Assembly: GCF_003231305.1 (NCBI RefSeq)
Contig: NZ_QKVM01000006.1
Location: 62,001-126,000 of the forward strand
Source of the DNA: Pseudomonas sichuanensis
GTDB taxonomy: Bacteria; Pseudomonadota; Gammaproteobacteria; Pseudomonadales; Pseudomonadaceae
DNA length: 64,000 nucleotides
Direction of reading: 5' to 3'
Positions 9,083 to 18,791 of this stretch are shown one piece after another. A program made the position numbers and the translations under genes. The first letter of the stretch is position 1; each line of letters opens with the position of its first letter. The notes under the pieces were generated by a model. That model did not search any database and was not told where the DNA came from. It saw only the letters and a list, made by a program, of their open reading frames with translations.

Positions 9083-10159
9083 ATGCGCGAGCAACTTTTG
9101 GCGGCGGAGACGGTGACGGGCATCCAGTGGCGCGACGGCGCGTTGCACCTGCTCGACCAGCGCCTGCTGCCGCTCGAGCAGCATTGGCTGACCTGCACCG
9201 ACGTTGCGGCGGTGGTCGAGGCGATCGGCGACATGGCCGTGCGCGGTGCTTCGGCGATCGGCATCTGCGCCGCCTACGGGCTGGTGCTGGCGTTGCGTCA
9301 GCGGCTGGCCGAAGGCGACGGCTGGGAAGAGGCCCTGGAAGAAGACTTCATGATGCTGGGCGAGGCGCGCCCCACGCCGGCCAACCTGTTCTGGGCGCTC
9401 AACCGAATGCGCGAACGCCTGCAGCGCCTTCGCCCTGAAGAGGACGTGCTGGCGGCGTTGGAGGCCGAGGCGGTCGCTATTCATGAAAGCGATCGGGAAG
9501 CCAACCTGACCATGGCCCAGTTCGGTGTCGAGCAGATCCGCAAGCACCAGGGCAGCGAGCAGGTGCTGCTGACCCATGGCAATGCCGGGGCGCTGGCCAG
9601 CGGTGGTTTCGGTACCGCGCTGGGGGTGATCCGGGCCGCGGCGCTGGAAGGCATGGTCGAGCGGGTTTACGCCTGTGAGTCGCGCCCGTGGTTGCAGGGC
9701 TCGCGCCTGACGGCCTGGGAGCTGGCCGCCGATGGCGTGCCGGTGACCGTGGTCGCCGATTCTGCCGCCGGGCACCTGATGAAGGTCAAGGGCATTACTT
9801 GGGTGGTGGTCGGTGCCGACTGTATCGCCGCCAATGGCGACGTGGCGGCGAAGATCGGCACCTATCAGATGGCAGTCACGGCCATGCACCATGGCTTGCG
9901 CTTCATGGTGGTGGCGCCGAGCACCAGCATCGACCTGAACCTGGCCACGGGTGAAGACATCCCGCTGGAAGTGCGCGGTGAAGAAGAACTGCTGGAGGTG
10001 GAAGGCATCCAGGTGACGGCCGATGTCGAGGCCTACAACCCGGTGGTGGATGTCACGCCGGCCGACCTGATCGATGTGATCGTTACCGAAAGAGGCGTCG
10101 TCGAGCGCCCGGATACCGCGAAAATCGCCCAGCTGATGTGTCGCAAACGCCTGCATTGA
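9083..10159 (+). CDS. mtnA: methylthioribose-1-phosphate isomerase homologue lacking the catalytic Cys
   Basis: 358-residue protein of the MtnA/eIF2B-alpha-like family; MtnA converts methylthioribose-1-P to methylthioribulose-1-P in methionine salvage. Overall identity is clear: MTMAQ-like helix, [37 protein letters not shown] and the C-terminal MCRKRLH. Several near-invariant positions have changed. The catalytic Cys (Cys160 of the B. subtilis enzyme, in THCN) is Gly166 in [10 protein letters not shown]; the usual RGAP is RGAS; DETRP reads CESRP (Cys198); GADRI reads GADCI. The catalytic Asp is kept as Asp246. It may be inactive, weakly active, or altered in function. The start is an ATG behind GGGGAGAGG. 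Family assignment is firm, activity doubtful. Confidence 0.85.
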   Translation: MREQLLAAETVTGIQWRDGALHLLDQRLLPLEQHWLTCTDVAAVVEAIGDMAVRGASAIGICAAYGLVLALRQRLAEGDGWEEALEEDFMMLGEARPTPANLFWALNRMRERLQRLRPEEDVLAALEAEAVAIHESDREANLTMAQFGVEQIRKHQGSEQVLLTHGNAGALASGGFGTALGVIRAAALEGMVERVYACESRPWLQGSRLTAWELAADGVPVTVVADSAAGHLMKVKGITWVVVGADCIAANGDVAAKIGTYQMAVTAMHHGLRFMVVAPSTSIDLNLATGEDIPLEVRGEEELLEVEGIQVTADVEAYNPVVDVTPADLIDVIVTERGVVERPDTAKIAQLMCRKRLH

Positions 10160-10429
10160 GGGGTTTTCAGCGGCTTCGCCCTGTCCAAACGGATGGGGCT
10201 TTTGCAGGGTACGGCGGCATCCTGCCATATCTCCCATGCGCCCAGCCTTTGTGGTAACATCCGGCAGTTTCCAAGGCCGCTCGTTGAGGCGGTCTTCATT
10301 GCGCAGATCCATGGCACAACTCATTGATTTGTCGTATGTCGTCGCACCCCTATGCGCTGCGGCGGCGAGCTTCGTTCGTCCTTCGAGGGATCAGGCGAAG
10401 TTTCACCAGAAAAAGGAATCAGGCTTCTC

Positions 10430-13201
10430 ATGGGCGAACTGGCCAAAGAAATCCTCCCGGTCAATATCGAAGACGAACTGAGACAGTCTTACCTCGACTA
10501 CGCGATGAGCGTGATTGTCGGGCGAGCGCTGCCCGATGCGCGTGACGGCTTGAAGCCCGTGCATCGTCGCGTTCTGTATGCGATGAGCGAACTGGGCAAC
10601 GACTGGAACAAGCCGTACAAGAAATCCGCCCGTGTGGTCGGTGACGTGATCGGTAAGTACCACCCCCACGGCGATACGGCCGTGTACGACACCATCGTGC
10701 GTATGGCGCAGCCGTTCTCGCTGCGCTACCTGCTGGTCGATGGCCAGGGCAACTTCGGTTCGGTGGACGGCGACAACGCCGCGGCCATGCGATACACCGA
10801 AGTGCGCATGTCCAAGCTGGCCCACGAGCTGCTGGCCGACCTGCACAAAGAGACCGTCGACTGGGTGCCCAACTACGACGGCACCGAGCAGATCCCGGCG
10901 GTCATGCCGACCCGTATCCCCAACTTGCTGGTCAACGGCTCCAGCGGTATCGCCGTGGGCATGGCCACCAACATTCCGCCGCACAACCTGGGCGAAGTGA
11001 TCGATGGCTGCCTGGCCCTGATCGACAACTCCGATATCACGGTCGATGAGCTGATGCAGTTCATCCCGGGGCCGGACTTCCCGACGGCCGGCCAGATCAA
11101 CGGTCGCCAGGGCATCATCGAGGCCTATCGCACCGGCCGTGGCCGCATTTATATGCGCGCCCGCTCCGAGATCGAAGACATCGACAAGGTCGGTGGTCGC
11201 CAGCAGATCGTCATCACCGAGCTCCCTTACCAGCTGAACAAGGCGCGTCTGATCGAAAAGATCGCCGAGCTGGTGAAAGAGAAGAAGATCGAAGGCATCA
11301 CCGAGCTGCGCGACGAGTCCGACAAGGACGGCATGCGCATCGTCATCGAGCTGCGCCGCGGCGAGGTGCCGGAAGTGGTGCTCAACAACCTCTACCAGCA
11401 GACCCAGCTGCAGAGCGTGTTCGGCATCAACATCGTTGCCCTGATCGACGGTCGCCCGCGCCTGCTCAACCTCAAGGACCTGCTCGAAGCGTTCGTCCGT
11501 CACCGCCGCGAAGTGGTGACCCGCCGTACCGTGTTCGAGCTGCGCAAGGCCCGCGAGCGTGGCCACATCCTTGAAGGCCAGGCCGTCGCGCTGTCCAACA
11601 TCGACCCGGTCATCGCCCTGATCAAGGCTTCGCCGACGCCTTCCGAGGCCAAGGAAGCGCTGGTTGCCATGGCCTGGGAATCCAGCGCCGTGCAGGTGAT
11701 GGTCGAACGCGCCGGTGCCGAGTCGTGCCGCCCGGAAGACCTGCCGGAGCAATACGGCCTGCGCGAAGGCAAGTACTACCTGTCGCCGGAACAGGCCCAG
11801 GCCATTCTCGACCTGCGCCTGCACCGCCTGACGGGCCTGGAGCACGAGAAACTGCTGGCCGAGTACCAGGAGATTCTCGAGCAGATCGGCGAGCTGATCC
11901 GCATCCTCAGCAGCGCCGAGCGCCTGATGGAAGTGATCCGCGAAGAGCTCGAAGCGATTCGCGCCGAATACGGCGATGCCCGCCGCACCGAGATCCTCAA
12001 TGCCAGCCACGACCTCAACTACGGCGACATGATCCCGGAAGAAGAGCGCGTGGTGACCATCTCCCACGGTGGTTATGCCAAGACCCAGCCGCTGTCCGCG
12101 TACCAGGCCCAGCGCCGTGGTGGCAAGGGCAAGTCGGCTACCGGCGTCAAGGACGAGGACTACGTCGAACACCTGCTGGTCGCCAACAGCCATGCCACCC
12201 TGTTGCTGTTCTCCAGCAAGGGCAAGGTGTACTGGAAGAAAACCTACGAAATCCCAGAGGCTTCCCGCGCCGCTCGCGGTCGTCCGCTGGTCAACCTGCT
12301 GCCGCTGGAAGAAGGTGAGCGCATCACCGCCATGCTGCAAATCGACCTGGAGGCGCTGCAGCAGCACGCAGACCCTGAGGAAGAGCTGGAGGACAGCGAC
12401 GACAGCGTGATCGAAGGCGAACTGGTGGAAGTCGAGGAGATCGACGAGGAAGACGGCGACACGCCAGAGTGGGTTGCCGAAGCGACAGGCGCCTACATCT
12501 TCATGGCCACCGCCTCCGGTACCGTCAAGAAGACCCCGCTGGTGCAGTTCGCCCGTCCGCGTTCCAATGGCCTGATCGCCCTGAAGCTCAAAGAGGGTGA
12601 CACCCTGATCGCCGCGGCCATCACCGACGGCGCCAAGGAAGTCATGATGTTCTCCGACGCCGGCAAGGTGATCCGTTTCGCCGAAAGCGTCGTGCGTGAA
12701 ATGGGCCGTACCGCCCGTGGCGTGCGTGGCATGAAGCTGGGCAAAGGGCAGCAGATCATTTCGATGCTGATCCCGGAGTCCGGCGCGCAGATCCTCACCG
12801 CCTCCGAGCGTGGCTTCGGCAAGCGTACCCCGCTGTCCAAGTTCCCGCGGCGCGGCCGTGGTGGTCAGGGCGTGATCGCCATGGGTACCAAGGGGCGCAA
12901 CGGCCTGCTGGTCGGCGCTATCCAGGTGCAGGAAGGCGAAGAGATCATGCTGATCTCCGACCAGGGCACGCTGGTGCGCACGCGGGTTGGCGAGGTGTCC
13001 AGCCTGAGCCGTAACACCCAGGGTGTGACGCTGATCAAGCTGGCTGCCGACGAGACGCTGGTGGGCCTGGAGCGTATCCAGGAGCCGTCCGAGGACGAAC
13101 TCGATGATGTAATCGAGGCGGGCGAGGAGGGCGCACCGCTCGACGCGGTGGATGCCGCCGACGAGGACAGCGCCGGCGCTGAAGAGGCGCCGCAAGAGTA
13201 A
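10430..13201 (+). CDS. gyrA: DNA gyrase subunit A
   Basis: Type IIA topoisomerase subunit of 923 residues that, with GyrB, introduces negative supercoils. The catalytic Tyr122 is in MRYTEVRM. The quinolone-determining region carries Thr83 and Asp87, the wild-type residues for Pseudomonas. The C-terminal beta-pinwheel begins near the GyrA box QRRGGKG; an acidic insert of about 45 residues interrupts the pinwheel near residues 645-690, and the protein ends in an acidic tail; both are usual for Pseudomonas GyrA and absent from E. coli. The start at 10430 gives the conserved [18 protein letters not shown]-terminus, with AAGGA 12 bases upstream. A strong terminator follows. Confidence 0.98.
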   Translation: MGELAKEILPVNIEDELRQSYLDYAMSVIVGRALPDARDGLKPVHRRVLYAMSELGNDWNKPYKKSARVVGDVIGKYHPHGDTAVYDTIVRMAQPFSLRYLLVDGQGNFGSVDGDNAAAMRYTEVRMSKLAHELLADLHKETVDWVPNYDGTEQIPAVMPTRIPNLLVNGSSGIAVGMATNIPPHNLGEVIDGCLALIDNSDITVDELMQFIPGPDFPTAGQINGRQGIIEAYRTGRGRIYMRARSEIEDIDKVGGRQQIVITELPYQLNKARLIEKIAELVKEKKIEGITELRDESDKDGMRIVIELRRGEVPEVVLNNLYQQTQLQSVFGINIVALIDGRPRLLNLKDLLEAFVRHRREVVTRRTVFELRKARERGHILEGQAVALSNIDPVIALIKASPTPSEAKEALVAMAWESSAVQVMVERAGAESCRPEDLPEQYGLREGKYYLSPEQAQAILDLRLHRLTGLEHEKLLAEYQEILEQIGELIRILSSAERLMEVIREELEAIRAEYGDARRTEILNASHDLNYGDMIPEEERVVTISHGGYAKTQPLSAYQAQRRGGKGKSATGVKDEDYVEHLLVANSHATLLLFSSKGKVYWKKTYEIPEASRAARGRPLVNLLPLEEGERITAMLQIDLEALQQHADPEEELEDSDDSVIEGELVEVEEIDEEDGDTPEWVAEATGAYIFMATASGTVKKTPLVQFARPRSNGLIALKLKEGDTLIAAAITDGAKEVMMFSDAGKVIRFAESVVREMGRTARGVRGMKLGKGQQIISMLIPESGAQILTASERGFGKRTPLSKFPRRGRGGQGVIAMGTKGRNGLLVGAIQVQEGEEIMLISDQGTLVRTRVGEVSSLSRNTQGVTLIKLAADETLVGLERIQEPSEDELDDVIEAGEEGAPLDAVDAADEDSAGAEEAPQE

Positions 13202-13218
13202 GCAAGTGCAACAACCCG

Positions 13219-13245
13219 AACGGGGCGACCAAGGTCGCCCCGTTT
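13219..13245 (+). terminator. rho-independent terminator of gyrA
   Basis: A perfect 12-base-pair stem (13219-13230 with 13233-13244, core GGGGCGACC) begins 17 bases after the gyrA stop, with a short T tract at its end. Confidence 0.8.
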
Positions 13246-13290
13246 GACTGATTACAGCAGGCAACGTCCTGAAGGGCGGTGCAATGCCCA

Positions 13291-13374
13291 GTGGGGGCGG
13301 GTTTACCCGCGAAGGCGCCGTCGCGGTGCAAGCCCCGGCCATGCCGGGGTTCGCGGGTGAGCCCGCTCCTGCAG
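13291..13374. repeat. REP inverted pair, family C (degenerate)
   Basis: Left arm 13291-13313 (core GCGGGTTTACCCGCGAA) and right arm 13350-13374 (TTCGCGGGTGAGCCCGCTCC) are inverted around a GC-rich spacer that itself contains the hairpin CCCCGGCC-AT-GCCGGGG. It lies in the gyrA-serC gap. Confidence 0.75.
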
Positions 13375-13432
13375 CGTTCCGTGCAGTACCGAAGATTGCA
13401 GATTTGTACTATTTGGCAGAGCGAGAGTGGAT

Positions 13433-14518
13433 GTGAGCAAACGAGCCTTTAACTTCTGCGCAGGCCCTGCCGCGCTTCCTGATGCCGTCCTGCAGCGTGC
13501 CCAGGCAGAAATGCTGGACTGGCGCGGCAAGGGTTTGTCGGTGATGGAAATGAGCCATCGCAGCGACGACTACGTGGCCATCGCCGAGAAGGCCGAGCAG
13601 GACCTGCGTGACCTGCTGTCCGTCCCCTCCAACTACAAGGTGCTGTTCCTGCAGGGTGGCGCCAGCCAACAGTTCGCCGAGATCCCGCTGAACCTGCTGC
13701 CGGAAAACGGCACTGCGGACTATGTCGAGACCGGTATCTGGTCGAAAAAGGCCATCGAGGAAGCGCGTCGTTTCGGTAACGTCAATGTCGCCGCCAGCGC
13801 CAAGCCTTACGACTACCTGGCCATCCCGGGCCAGAACGAGTGGCAGCTGAGCAAGAACGCCGCCTACCTGCACTACGCCTCCAACGAGACTATCGGTGGC
13901 CTGCAGTTCGACTGGGTGCCCGAGGCCGGTGACGTGCCGCTGGTGGTCGACATGTCCTCCGACATCCTCTCGCGCCCGATCGATGTGTCGCAGTTCGGCC
14001 TGATCTATGCCGGCGCGCAGAAGAACATCGGCCCGAGCGGCCTGGTGGTGGTGATCGTGCGTGAAGACCTGTTGGGGCGTGCCCGCAGCAGTTGCCCGAC
14101 CATGCTCGACTACAAGGTCTCGGCCGACAACGGCTCGATGTACAACACCCCGGCCACCTACTCCTGGTACCTCTCGGGCCTGGTGTTCGAGTGGCTCAAG
14201 GAGCAGGGTGGCGTCGAAGCCATGGAGCAGCGCAACCGGGCGAAGAAGGACCGTCTTTACGGTTTCATCGACGCCAGCGAGTTCTACACCAACCCGATCA
14301 GCGCCAATGCCCGTTCGTGGATGAACGTGCCGTTCCGCTTGGCCGACGAGCGTCTGGACAAGGCCTTCCTGGCCGGCGCCGACGCCCGTGGCTTGCTGAA
14401 CCTCAAGGGCCACCGCTCGGTTGGCGGCATGCGCGCCTCGATCTACAACGCCCTGGGCCTGGAAGCGGTCGAGGCGCTGGTGGGTTACATGGCTGAATTC
14501 GAGAAGGAGCACGGCTGA
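13433..14518 (+). CDS. serC: phosphoserine aminotransferase
   Basis: PLP enzyme (361 residues) converting 3-phosphohydroxypyruvate to phosphoserine in serine synthesis, and also used in PLP synthesis. The N-terminus NFCAGPAALP, the QGGASQQF phosphate-binding loop and the PLP lysine Lys197 in GAQKNIGPSG are all present. The GTG at 13433 gives the standard N-terminus; a GTG six bases earlier is in frame but less likely. It overlaps the first base of pheA, heading a serine/aromatic amino acid block. Confidence 0.97.
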   Translation: MSKRAFNFCAGPAALPDAVLQRAQAEMLDWRGKGLSVMEMSHRSDDYVAIAEKAEQDLRDLLSVPSNYKVLFLQGGASQQFAEIPLNLLPENGTADYVETGIWSKKAIEEARRFGNVNVAASAKPYDYLAIPGQNEWQLSKNAAYLHYASNETIGGLQFDWVPEAGDVPLVVDMSSDILSRPIDVSQFGLIYAGAQKNIGPSGLVVVIVREDLLGRARSSCPTMLDYKVSADNGSMYNTPATYSWYLSGLVFEWLKEQGGVEAMEQRNRAKKDRLYGFIDASEFYTNPISANARSWMNVPFRLADERLDKAFLAGADARGLLNLKGHRSVGGMRASIYNALGLEAVEALVGYMAEFEKEHG

Positions 14519-15612
14519 TGTCCGAACAGGAACTCAAGGCCCTGCGCGTACGCATCGACAGCCTCGACGAGAAGATCCTCGAGCTGATCAGCGACCGCGC
14601 GCGTTGCGCCGAAGAAGTGGCGCGGGTCAAGACCGCCTCGCTGGCCGAAGGCGAGAAGCCGGTGTTCTATCGCCCCGAGCGCGAAGCTGCCGTGCTCAAG
14701 CGCGTGATGGAGCGCAACAAGGGCCCGCTGGGCAACGAAGAGATGGCGCGGTTGTTCCGCGAGATCATGTCGTCGTGCCTGGCGCTTGAAGAGCCGTTGA
14801 AGATTGCCTACCTCGGCCCCGAGGGGACCTTCACCCAGGCCGCGGCCATGAAGCACTTCGGCCATGCCGTGATCAGTCGCCCGATGGCGGCCATCGACGA
14901 AGTGTTCCGCGAAGTGGCGGCCGGTGCCGTCAACTTCGGCGTGGTGCCAGTGGAGAACTCCACCGAGGGTGCGGTCAGCCATACCCTGGACAGCTTCCTC
15001 GAGCACGACATGGTGATCTGCGGTGAGGTCGAGCTGCGCATCCACCATCACCTGCTGGTGGGCGAGAACACCAAGACCGACAGCATCACCCGCATCTACT
15101 CCCACGCCCAGTCGCTGGCCCAGTGCCGCAAGTGGCTGGACGCGCATTACCCGAATGTCGAGCGCGTGGCGGTTTCGAGCAACGCCGAGGCGGCCAAGCG
15201 GGTCAAGGGTGAGTGGAACTCGGCAGCGATCGCCGGCGACATGGCGGCGAACCTGTATGGTCTGACCCGCCTGGCCGAGAAAATCGAGGACCGCCCGGAC
15301 AACTCCACGCGCTTCCTTATGATCGGTAACCAGGAAGTGCCGCCGACCGGCGACGACAAGACGTCGATCATCGTTTCCATGAGCAACAAGCCGGGCGCGC
15401 TGCACGAGCTGCTGGTGCCCTTCCATGAGAACGGCATCGATCTGACGCGCATCGAGACCCGCCCGTCGCGCAGTGGCAAGTGGACCTACGTGTTCTTCAT
15501 CGACTTCGTCGGCCATCACCGCGATCCGCTGATCAAGGCGGTGCTCGAGCAGATCAGCCAGGAGGCTGTGGCGCTGAAGGTGTTGGGCTCTTATCCGAAG
15601 GCGGTGCTCTGA
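14518..15612 (+). CDS. pheA: bifunctional chorismate mutase/prephenate dehydratase (P-protein)
   Basis: Makes phenylpyruvate from chorismate in two steps. An AroQ-type chorismate mutase occupies about 1-90; prephenate dehydratase about 95-270, starting IAYLGPEGTFTQAA and holding the catalytic motif NSTRFLMIG; a C-terminal ACT domain, about 280-360, has GALHELL and IETRPS for phenylalanine feedback. The ATG overlaps the serC stop by one base, implying translational coupling. In P. aeruginosa an aminotransferase gene (hisC2) follows; here a REP pair and then tyrA-aroA follow. Confidence 0.97.
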   Translation: MSEQELKALRVRIDSLDEKILELISDRARCAEEVARVKTASLAEGEKPVFYRPEREAAVLKRVMERNKGPLGNEEMARLFREIMSSCLALEEPLKIAYLGPEGTFTQAAAMKHFGHAVISRPMAAIDEVFREVAAGAVNFGVVPVENSTEGAVSHTLDSFLEHDMVICGEVELRIHHHLLVGENTKTDSITRIYSHAQSLAQCRKWLDAHYPNVERVAVSSNAEAAKRVKGEWNSAAIAGDMAANLYGLTRLAEKIEDRPDNSTRFLMIGNQEVPPTGDDKTSIIVSMSNKPGALHELLVPFHENGIDLTRIETRPSRSGKWTYVFFIDFVGHHRDPLIKAVLEQISQEAVALKVLGSYPKAVL

Positions 15613-15629
15613 GGGTTGCTTGAGCGCCC

Positions 15630-15701
15630 ATCGCGGGGCAAGTCGCATCGGCGCACCGCCGCTCCCACGTTTCAGGAGTGGGAGCGGGCTTGCCCCGCGA
15701 T
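15630..15701. repeat. REP inverted pair, family A, variant left arm
   Basis: The right arm 15678-15701 is canonical. The left arm 15630-15668 is 39 bases: the family A sequence is interrupted by about 15 extra bases (inserted part TCGCATCGGCGCACC) with one neighbouring change. The identical 39-base arm recurs at 54419-54457. Confidence 0.9.
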
Positions 15702-15744
15702 GGGCCTCACAGACTGTCTTGATTTCTGAACAGGGTTCGCACTC

Positions 15745-17985
15745 GTGGTAGATGCCGTAACAAATAAATCCACCCCGCTTATCGGTCGCCTGGTCGTCGT
15801 CGGCCTCGGCCTGATCGGTGGCTCTTTCGCCAAAGGCCTGCGCGAAAGCGGCCTGTGCCGTGAAGTGGTCGGCGTCGATCTGGATGCCGAATCGCGCAAG
15901 CAGGCAGTGGTGCTGGGTGTGGTCGATCGCTGTGAGGCGGACCTGGCTGCGGCCTGTGTCGGTGCCGACGTGATCCAGCTGGCCGTGCCGATCCTGGCCA
16001 TGGAGAAGGTTCTGGCGCGCTTGGCGCAGCTCGACCTTGGCGATGCGGTCATCACCGATGTCGGCAGCGCCAAGGGCAATGTGGTGCGCGCCGCTCGTGA
16101 GGCCTTTGCCGCAGGCCTGTCGCGCTTTGTCCCGGGGCACCCGATTGCCGGTTCCGAGCAGAGCGGGGTGGAGGCTTCCAATGCCGCGCTGTTCCGCCGG
16201 CACAAGGTCATCCTCACGCCACTGGCTGAAACCGATCCTGCTGCCCTGGCCCTGGTTGATCGGCTGTGGCGCGCGCTGGACGCCGATGTCGAGCACATGC
16301 CGGTGGAGCGCCACGACGAAGTGCTGGCTGCCACCAGTCACCTGCCGCACCTGCTGGCATTCGGCCTGGTCGACTCGCTGGCCAAGCGCAATGAAAACCT
16401 GGACATCTTCCGGTACGCTGCGGGGGGCTTCCGCGATTTCACGAGAATCGCCGGCAGCGACCCGATCATGTGGCACGACATCTTCCTCGCCAACCGGGAA
16501 GCGGTGCTGCGTACCCTCGATACATTTCGCAGCGATCTCGACGCCTTGCGCGACGCGGTCGATGCTGGAGACGGGCACCAACTGCTGGGTGTGTTCACCC
16601 GCGCCCGGGTTGCCCGCGAGCATTTCAGTAAAATCCTTGCCCGCCGGGCCTATGTGGACGCTATGAACGCCAACGACCTGATTTTCCTGGCCCAACCTGG
16701 TGGCCGCGTATCCGGACGGATTCGCGTACCGGGCGACAAATCGATTTCCCACCGTTCGATCATGCTCGGCTCCCTGGCCGAAGGCACCACCGAAGTCGAA
16801 GGCTTCCTCGAAGGTGAAGATGCGCTTGCCACCCTGCAGGCGTTCCGTGACATGGGTGTGGTCATCGAGGGCCCGCAACACGGCCGCGTGACCATTCACG
16901 GTGTCGGGCTGCACGGCCTGAAGCCGCCGCCTGGCCCGCTCTATGTCGGTAACTCCGGCACCTCGATGCGCCTGCTCTCGGGCCTGCTGGCCGGCCAGCC
17001 GTTCGATGTGACCATGACCGGCGACGCCTCGCTGTCCAAGCGCCCGATGAACCGCGTGGCAAACCCGCTGCGCGAAATGGGCGCCGTGGTCGAGACCGGC
17101 CCGGAAGGGCGTCCGCCGCTGACCATCCGTGGCGGCGCCAAGCTCAAAGCCCTGACCTACACGCTGCCGATGGCCAGTGCCCAGGTTAAGTCCTGCCTGT
17201 TGCTGGCGGGCCTGTACGCCGAAGGCACCACCACCGTCACCGAGCCGGCCCCGACCCGTGACCACACCGAACGCATGTTGCGTGGCTTCGGCTACTCGGT
17301 TGCGTCGAATGGCCCGGTCGCCTCGCTGCAGTCCGGCGGCAAGCTCACCGCGACCCGTATCGAAGTGCCGGCGGACATCTCTTCCGCAGCGTTCTTCCTG
17401 GTGGCCGCTTCGATCGCCGAAGGTTCCGAGCTGGTCCTGGAGCATGTCGGCATCAACCCAACCCGTACCGGCGTGATCGACATCCTGCGCCTGATGGGCG
17501 GCGACATCACCCTGGAGAACCAGCGTGAAGTCGGCGGCGAGCCGGTGGCCGACCTGCGTGTGCGTGGCGCCAGGCTCAAAGGTATCGACATCCCTGAAGA
17601 ACTGGTGCCGCTGGCCATCGACGAGTTCCCGGTGCTGTTCGTCGCTGCCGCCTGCGCCGAAGGGCGTACCGTGCTGCGCGGTGCCGAAGAGCTGCGGGTC
17701 AAGGAGTCGGATCGCATCCAGGTGATGGCCGACGGCCTGATCACGCTGGGCGTGAAGTGCGAGCCTACCCCTGACGGCATCATCATCGATGGCGGCCAGA
17801 TCGGCGGCGGTGAAGTGCACGGTCACGGTGACCACCGTATCGCCATGGCTTTCAGCGTCGCATCGCTGCGTGCCACTGCACCGATCGTCATCCATGACTG
17901 CGCCAACGTCGCCACGTCGTTCCCCAACTTCCTGGCACTGTGCAAGGAAGTCGGTATTCGCGTCGCAGAAGAGGGCAAGTCGTGA
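15745..17985 (+). CDS. tyrA-aroA: fused prephenate dehydrogenase and EPSP synthase
   Basis: A 746-residue fusion joining a tyrosine-branch enzyme with the shikimate-pathway enzyme. Residues 1 to about 300 are a TyrA-type dehydrogenase: [16 protein letters not shown] for NAD(P), and [11 protein letters not shown] with the catalytic histidine. From about residue 312 comes 5-enolpyruvylshikimate-3-phosphate synthase: [29 protein letters not shown], and KESDRI near the end. The GNSGT loop differs from the GNAGT-type loop of the E. coli enzyme. The fusion is usual in Pseudomonas. The start is the GTG at 15745 behind AGGG. cmk overlaps its stop codon. Confidence 0.95.
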   Translation: MVDAVTNKSTPLIGRLVVVGLGLIGGSFAKGLRESGLCREVVGVDLDAESRKQAVVLGVVDRCEADLAAACVGADVIQLAVPILAMEKVLARLAQLDLGDAVITDVGSAKGNVVRAAREAFAAGLSRFVPGHPIAGSEQSGVEASNAALFRRHKVILTPLAETDPAALALVDRLWRALDADVEHMPVERHDEVLAATSHLPHLLAFGLVDSLAKRNENLDIFRYAAGGFRDFTRIAGSDPIMWHDIFLANREAVLRTLDTFRSDLDALRDAVDAGDGHQLLGVFTRARVAREHFSKILARRAYVDAMNANDLIFLAQPGGRVSGRIRVPGDKSISHRSIMLGSLAEGTTEVEGFLEGEDALATLQAFRDMGVVIEGPQHGRVTIHGVGLHGLKPPPGPLYVGNSGTSMRLLSGLLAGQPFDVTMTGDASLSKRPMNRVANPLREMGAVVETGPEGRPPLTIRGGAKLKALTYTLPMASAQVKSCLLLAGLYAEGTTTVTEPAPTRDHTERMLRGFGYSVASNGPVASLQSGGKLTATRIEVPADISSAAFFLVAASIAEGSELVLEHVGINPTRTGVIDILRLMGGDITLENQREVGGEPVADLRVRGARLKGIDIPEELVPLAIDEFPVLFVAAACAEGRTVLRGAEELRVKESDRIQVMADGLITLGVKCEPTPDGIIIDGGQIGGGEVHGHGDHRIAMAFSVASLRATAPIVIHDCANVATSFPNFLALCKEVGIRVAEEGKS

Positions 17986-18668
17986 ATTCGCAAGCGCCGG
18001 TCATCACCATCGACGGGCCAAGCGGCTCGGGCAAGGGTACGGTCGCAGGGCTGCTGGCCCGTGAGCTGGGCTGGCGTCTGCTCGACTCCGGCGCGTTGTA
18101 TCGCCTGCTGGCGTTCAATGCCAGCAACCATGGCGTCGACCTGACCAACGAAGAGCTGCTCAAAGCTCTGGCGGCTCATCTGGACGTGCAGTTCATCGCC
18201 GCCGAGCCTGGCAAGCTGCAGCAGATCATTCTCGAGGGTGAGGATGTCAGCAACGTCATTCGCACCGAAACCGTCGGTGCTGGCGCCTCGATGGTCGCCT
18301 CGCTGCCGGCCGTGCGTGAGGCGCTGCTGCAGCGCCAGCGGGCTTTTCGCGAAGCGCCCGGGCTGATCGCCGATGGCCGTGACATGGGTACGGTGGTGTT
18401 CCCGGACGCGCCGTTGAAGGTGTTCCTCACCGCCAGTGCCGAGGAACGTGCCCGTCGCCGTTACCTGCAGTTGAAGGGCAAGGGCGAAGATGTTAGTCTG
18501 TCGAGTCTGCTAGATGAGATCCGTGCGCGTGATGAGCGCGACACCCAGCGCGCAGTGGCCCCGCTCAAGCCGGCGGCCGATGCGATCCAGCTGGATTCCA
18601 CGGAGTTGTCCATCGAGCAGGTGCTGCAACGCATCAGAAGCGAGCTCGCCCTGCGCGACTTGGTCTGA
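17982..18668 (+). CDS. cmk: cytidylate kinase
   Basis: Phosphorylates CMP and dCMP with ATP (228 residues). The P-loop GPSGSGKGT is close to the N-terminus, LDSGALYR forms part of the CMP site, and [13 protein letters not shown] and the R-RR-LQLKGKG lid are present. The GTG start overlaps the aroA stop by four bases, so translation is probably coupled. The cmk-rpsA order is conserved in gammaproteobacteria. Confidence 0.97.
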   Translation: MNSQAPVITIDGPSGSGKGTVAGLLARELGWRLLDSGALYRLLAFNASNHGVDLTNEELLKALAAHLDVQFIAAEPGKLQQIILEGEDVSNVIRTETVGAGASMVASLPAVREALLQRQRAFREAPGLIADGRDMGTVVFPDAPLKVFLTASAEERARRRYLQLKGKGEDVSLSSLLDEIRARDERDTQRAVAPLKPAADAIQLDSTELSIEQVLQRIRSELALRDLV

Positions 18669-18732
18669 TGGAGAGGAGAGCGGGCAGGGGCACCAGTCAA
18701 CGTCCTGTCAGCACTTCTTAACTTAACGAAAC

Positions 18733-18773
18733 CCACATTGTCTGGAATGTGGCTATGGGCGTCTTTTTCGCCC
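18733..18773 (+). promoter_or_regulatory. putative structured rpsA leader (S1 autoregulation)
   Basis: Two small hairpins lie between cmk and rpsA: CCACATT/AATGTGG (18733-18752, with GGA near the loop) and GGGCG/CGCCC (18757-18773, T-rich loop). In gammaproteobacteria the rpsA leader folds into hairpins bound by free S1, which represses its own translation. The match here is by position and general shape only. Confidence 0.4.
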
Positions 18774-18791
18774 GAATCTACAGGAATTAAA

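Noticed and set aside
8981..10324. Long N-terminal extension of mtaD through mtnA
   Set aside because: Antisense to mtnA; the normal amidohydrolase N-terminus starts at 8980 or 8971.
10403..13342. 979-codon open frame on the minus strand opposite gyrA
   Set aside because: Antisense shadow of gyrA with repetitive composition; no ribosome site or domain.
14485..17895. 1136-codon open frame on the minus strand across pheA, tyrA-aroA and cmk
   Set aside because: It is the antisense shadow of well-identified genes in high-GC DNA; the translation is low-complexity in His, Gln, Arg and Gly and has no family motif.
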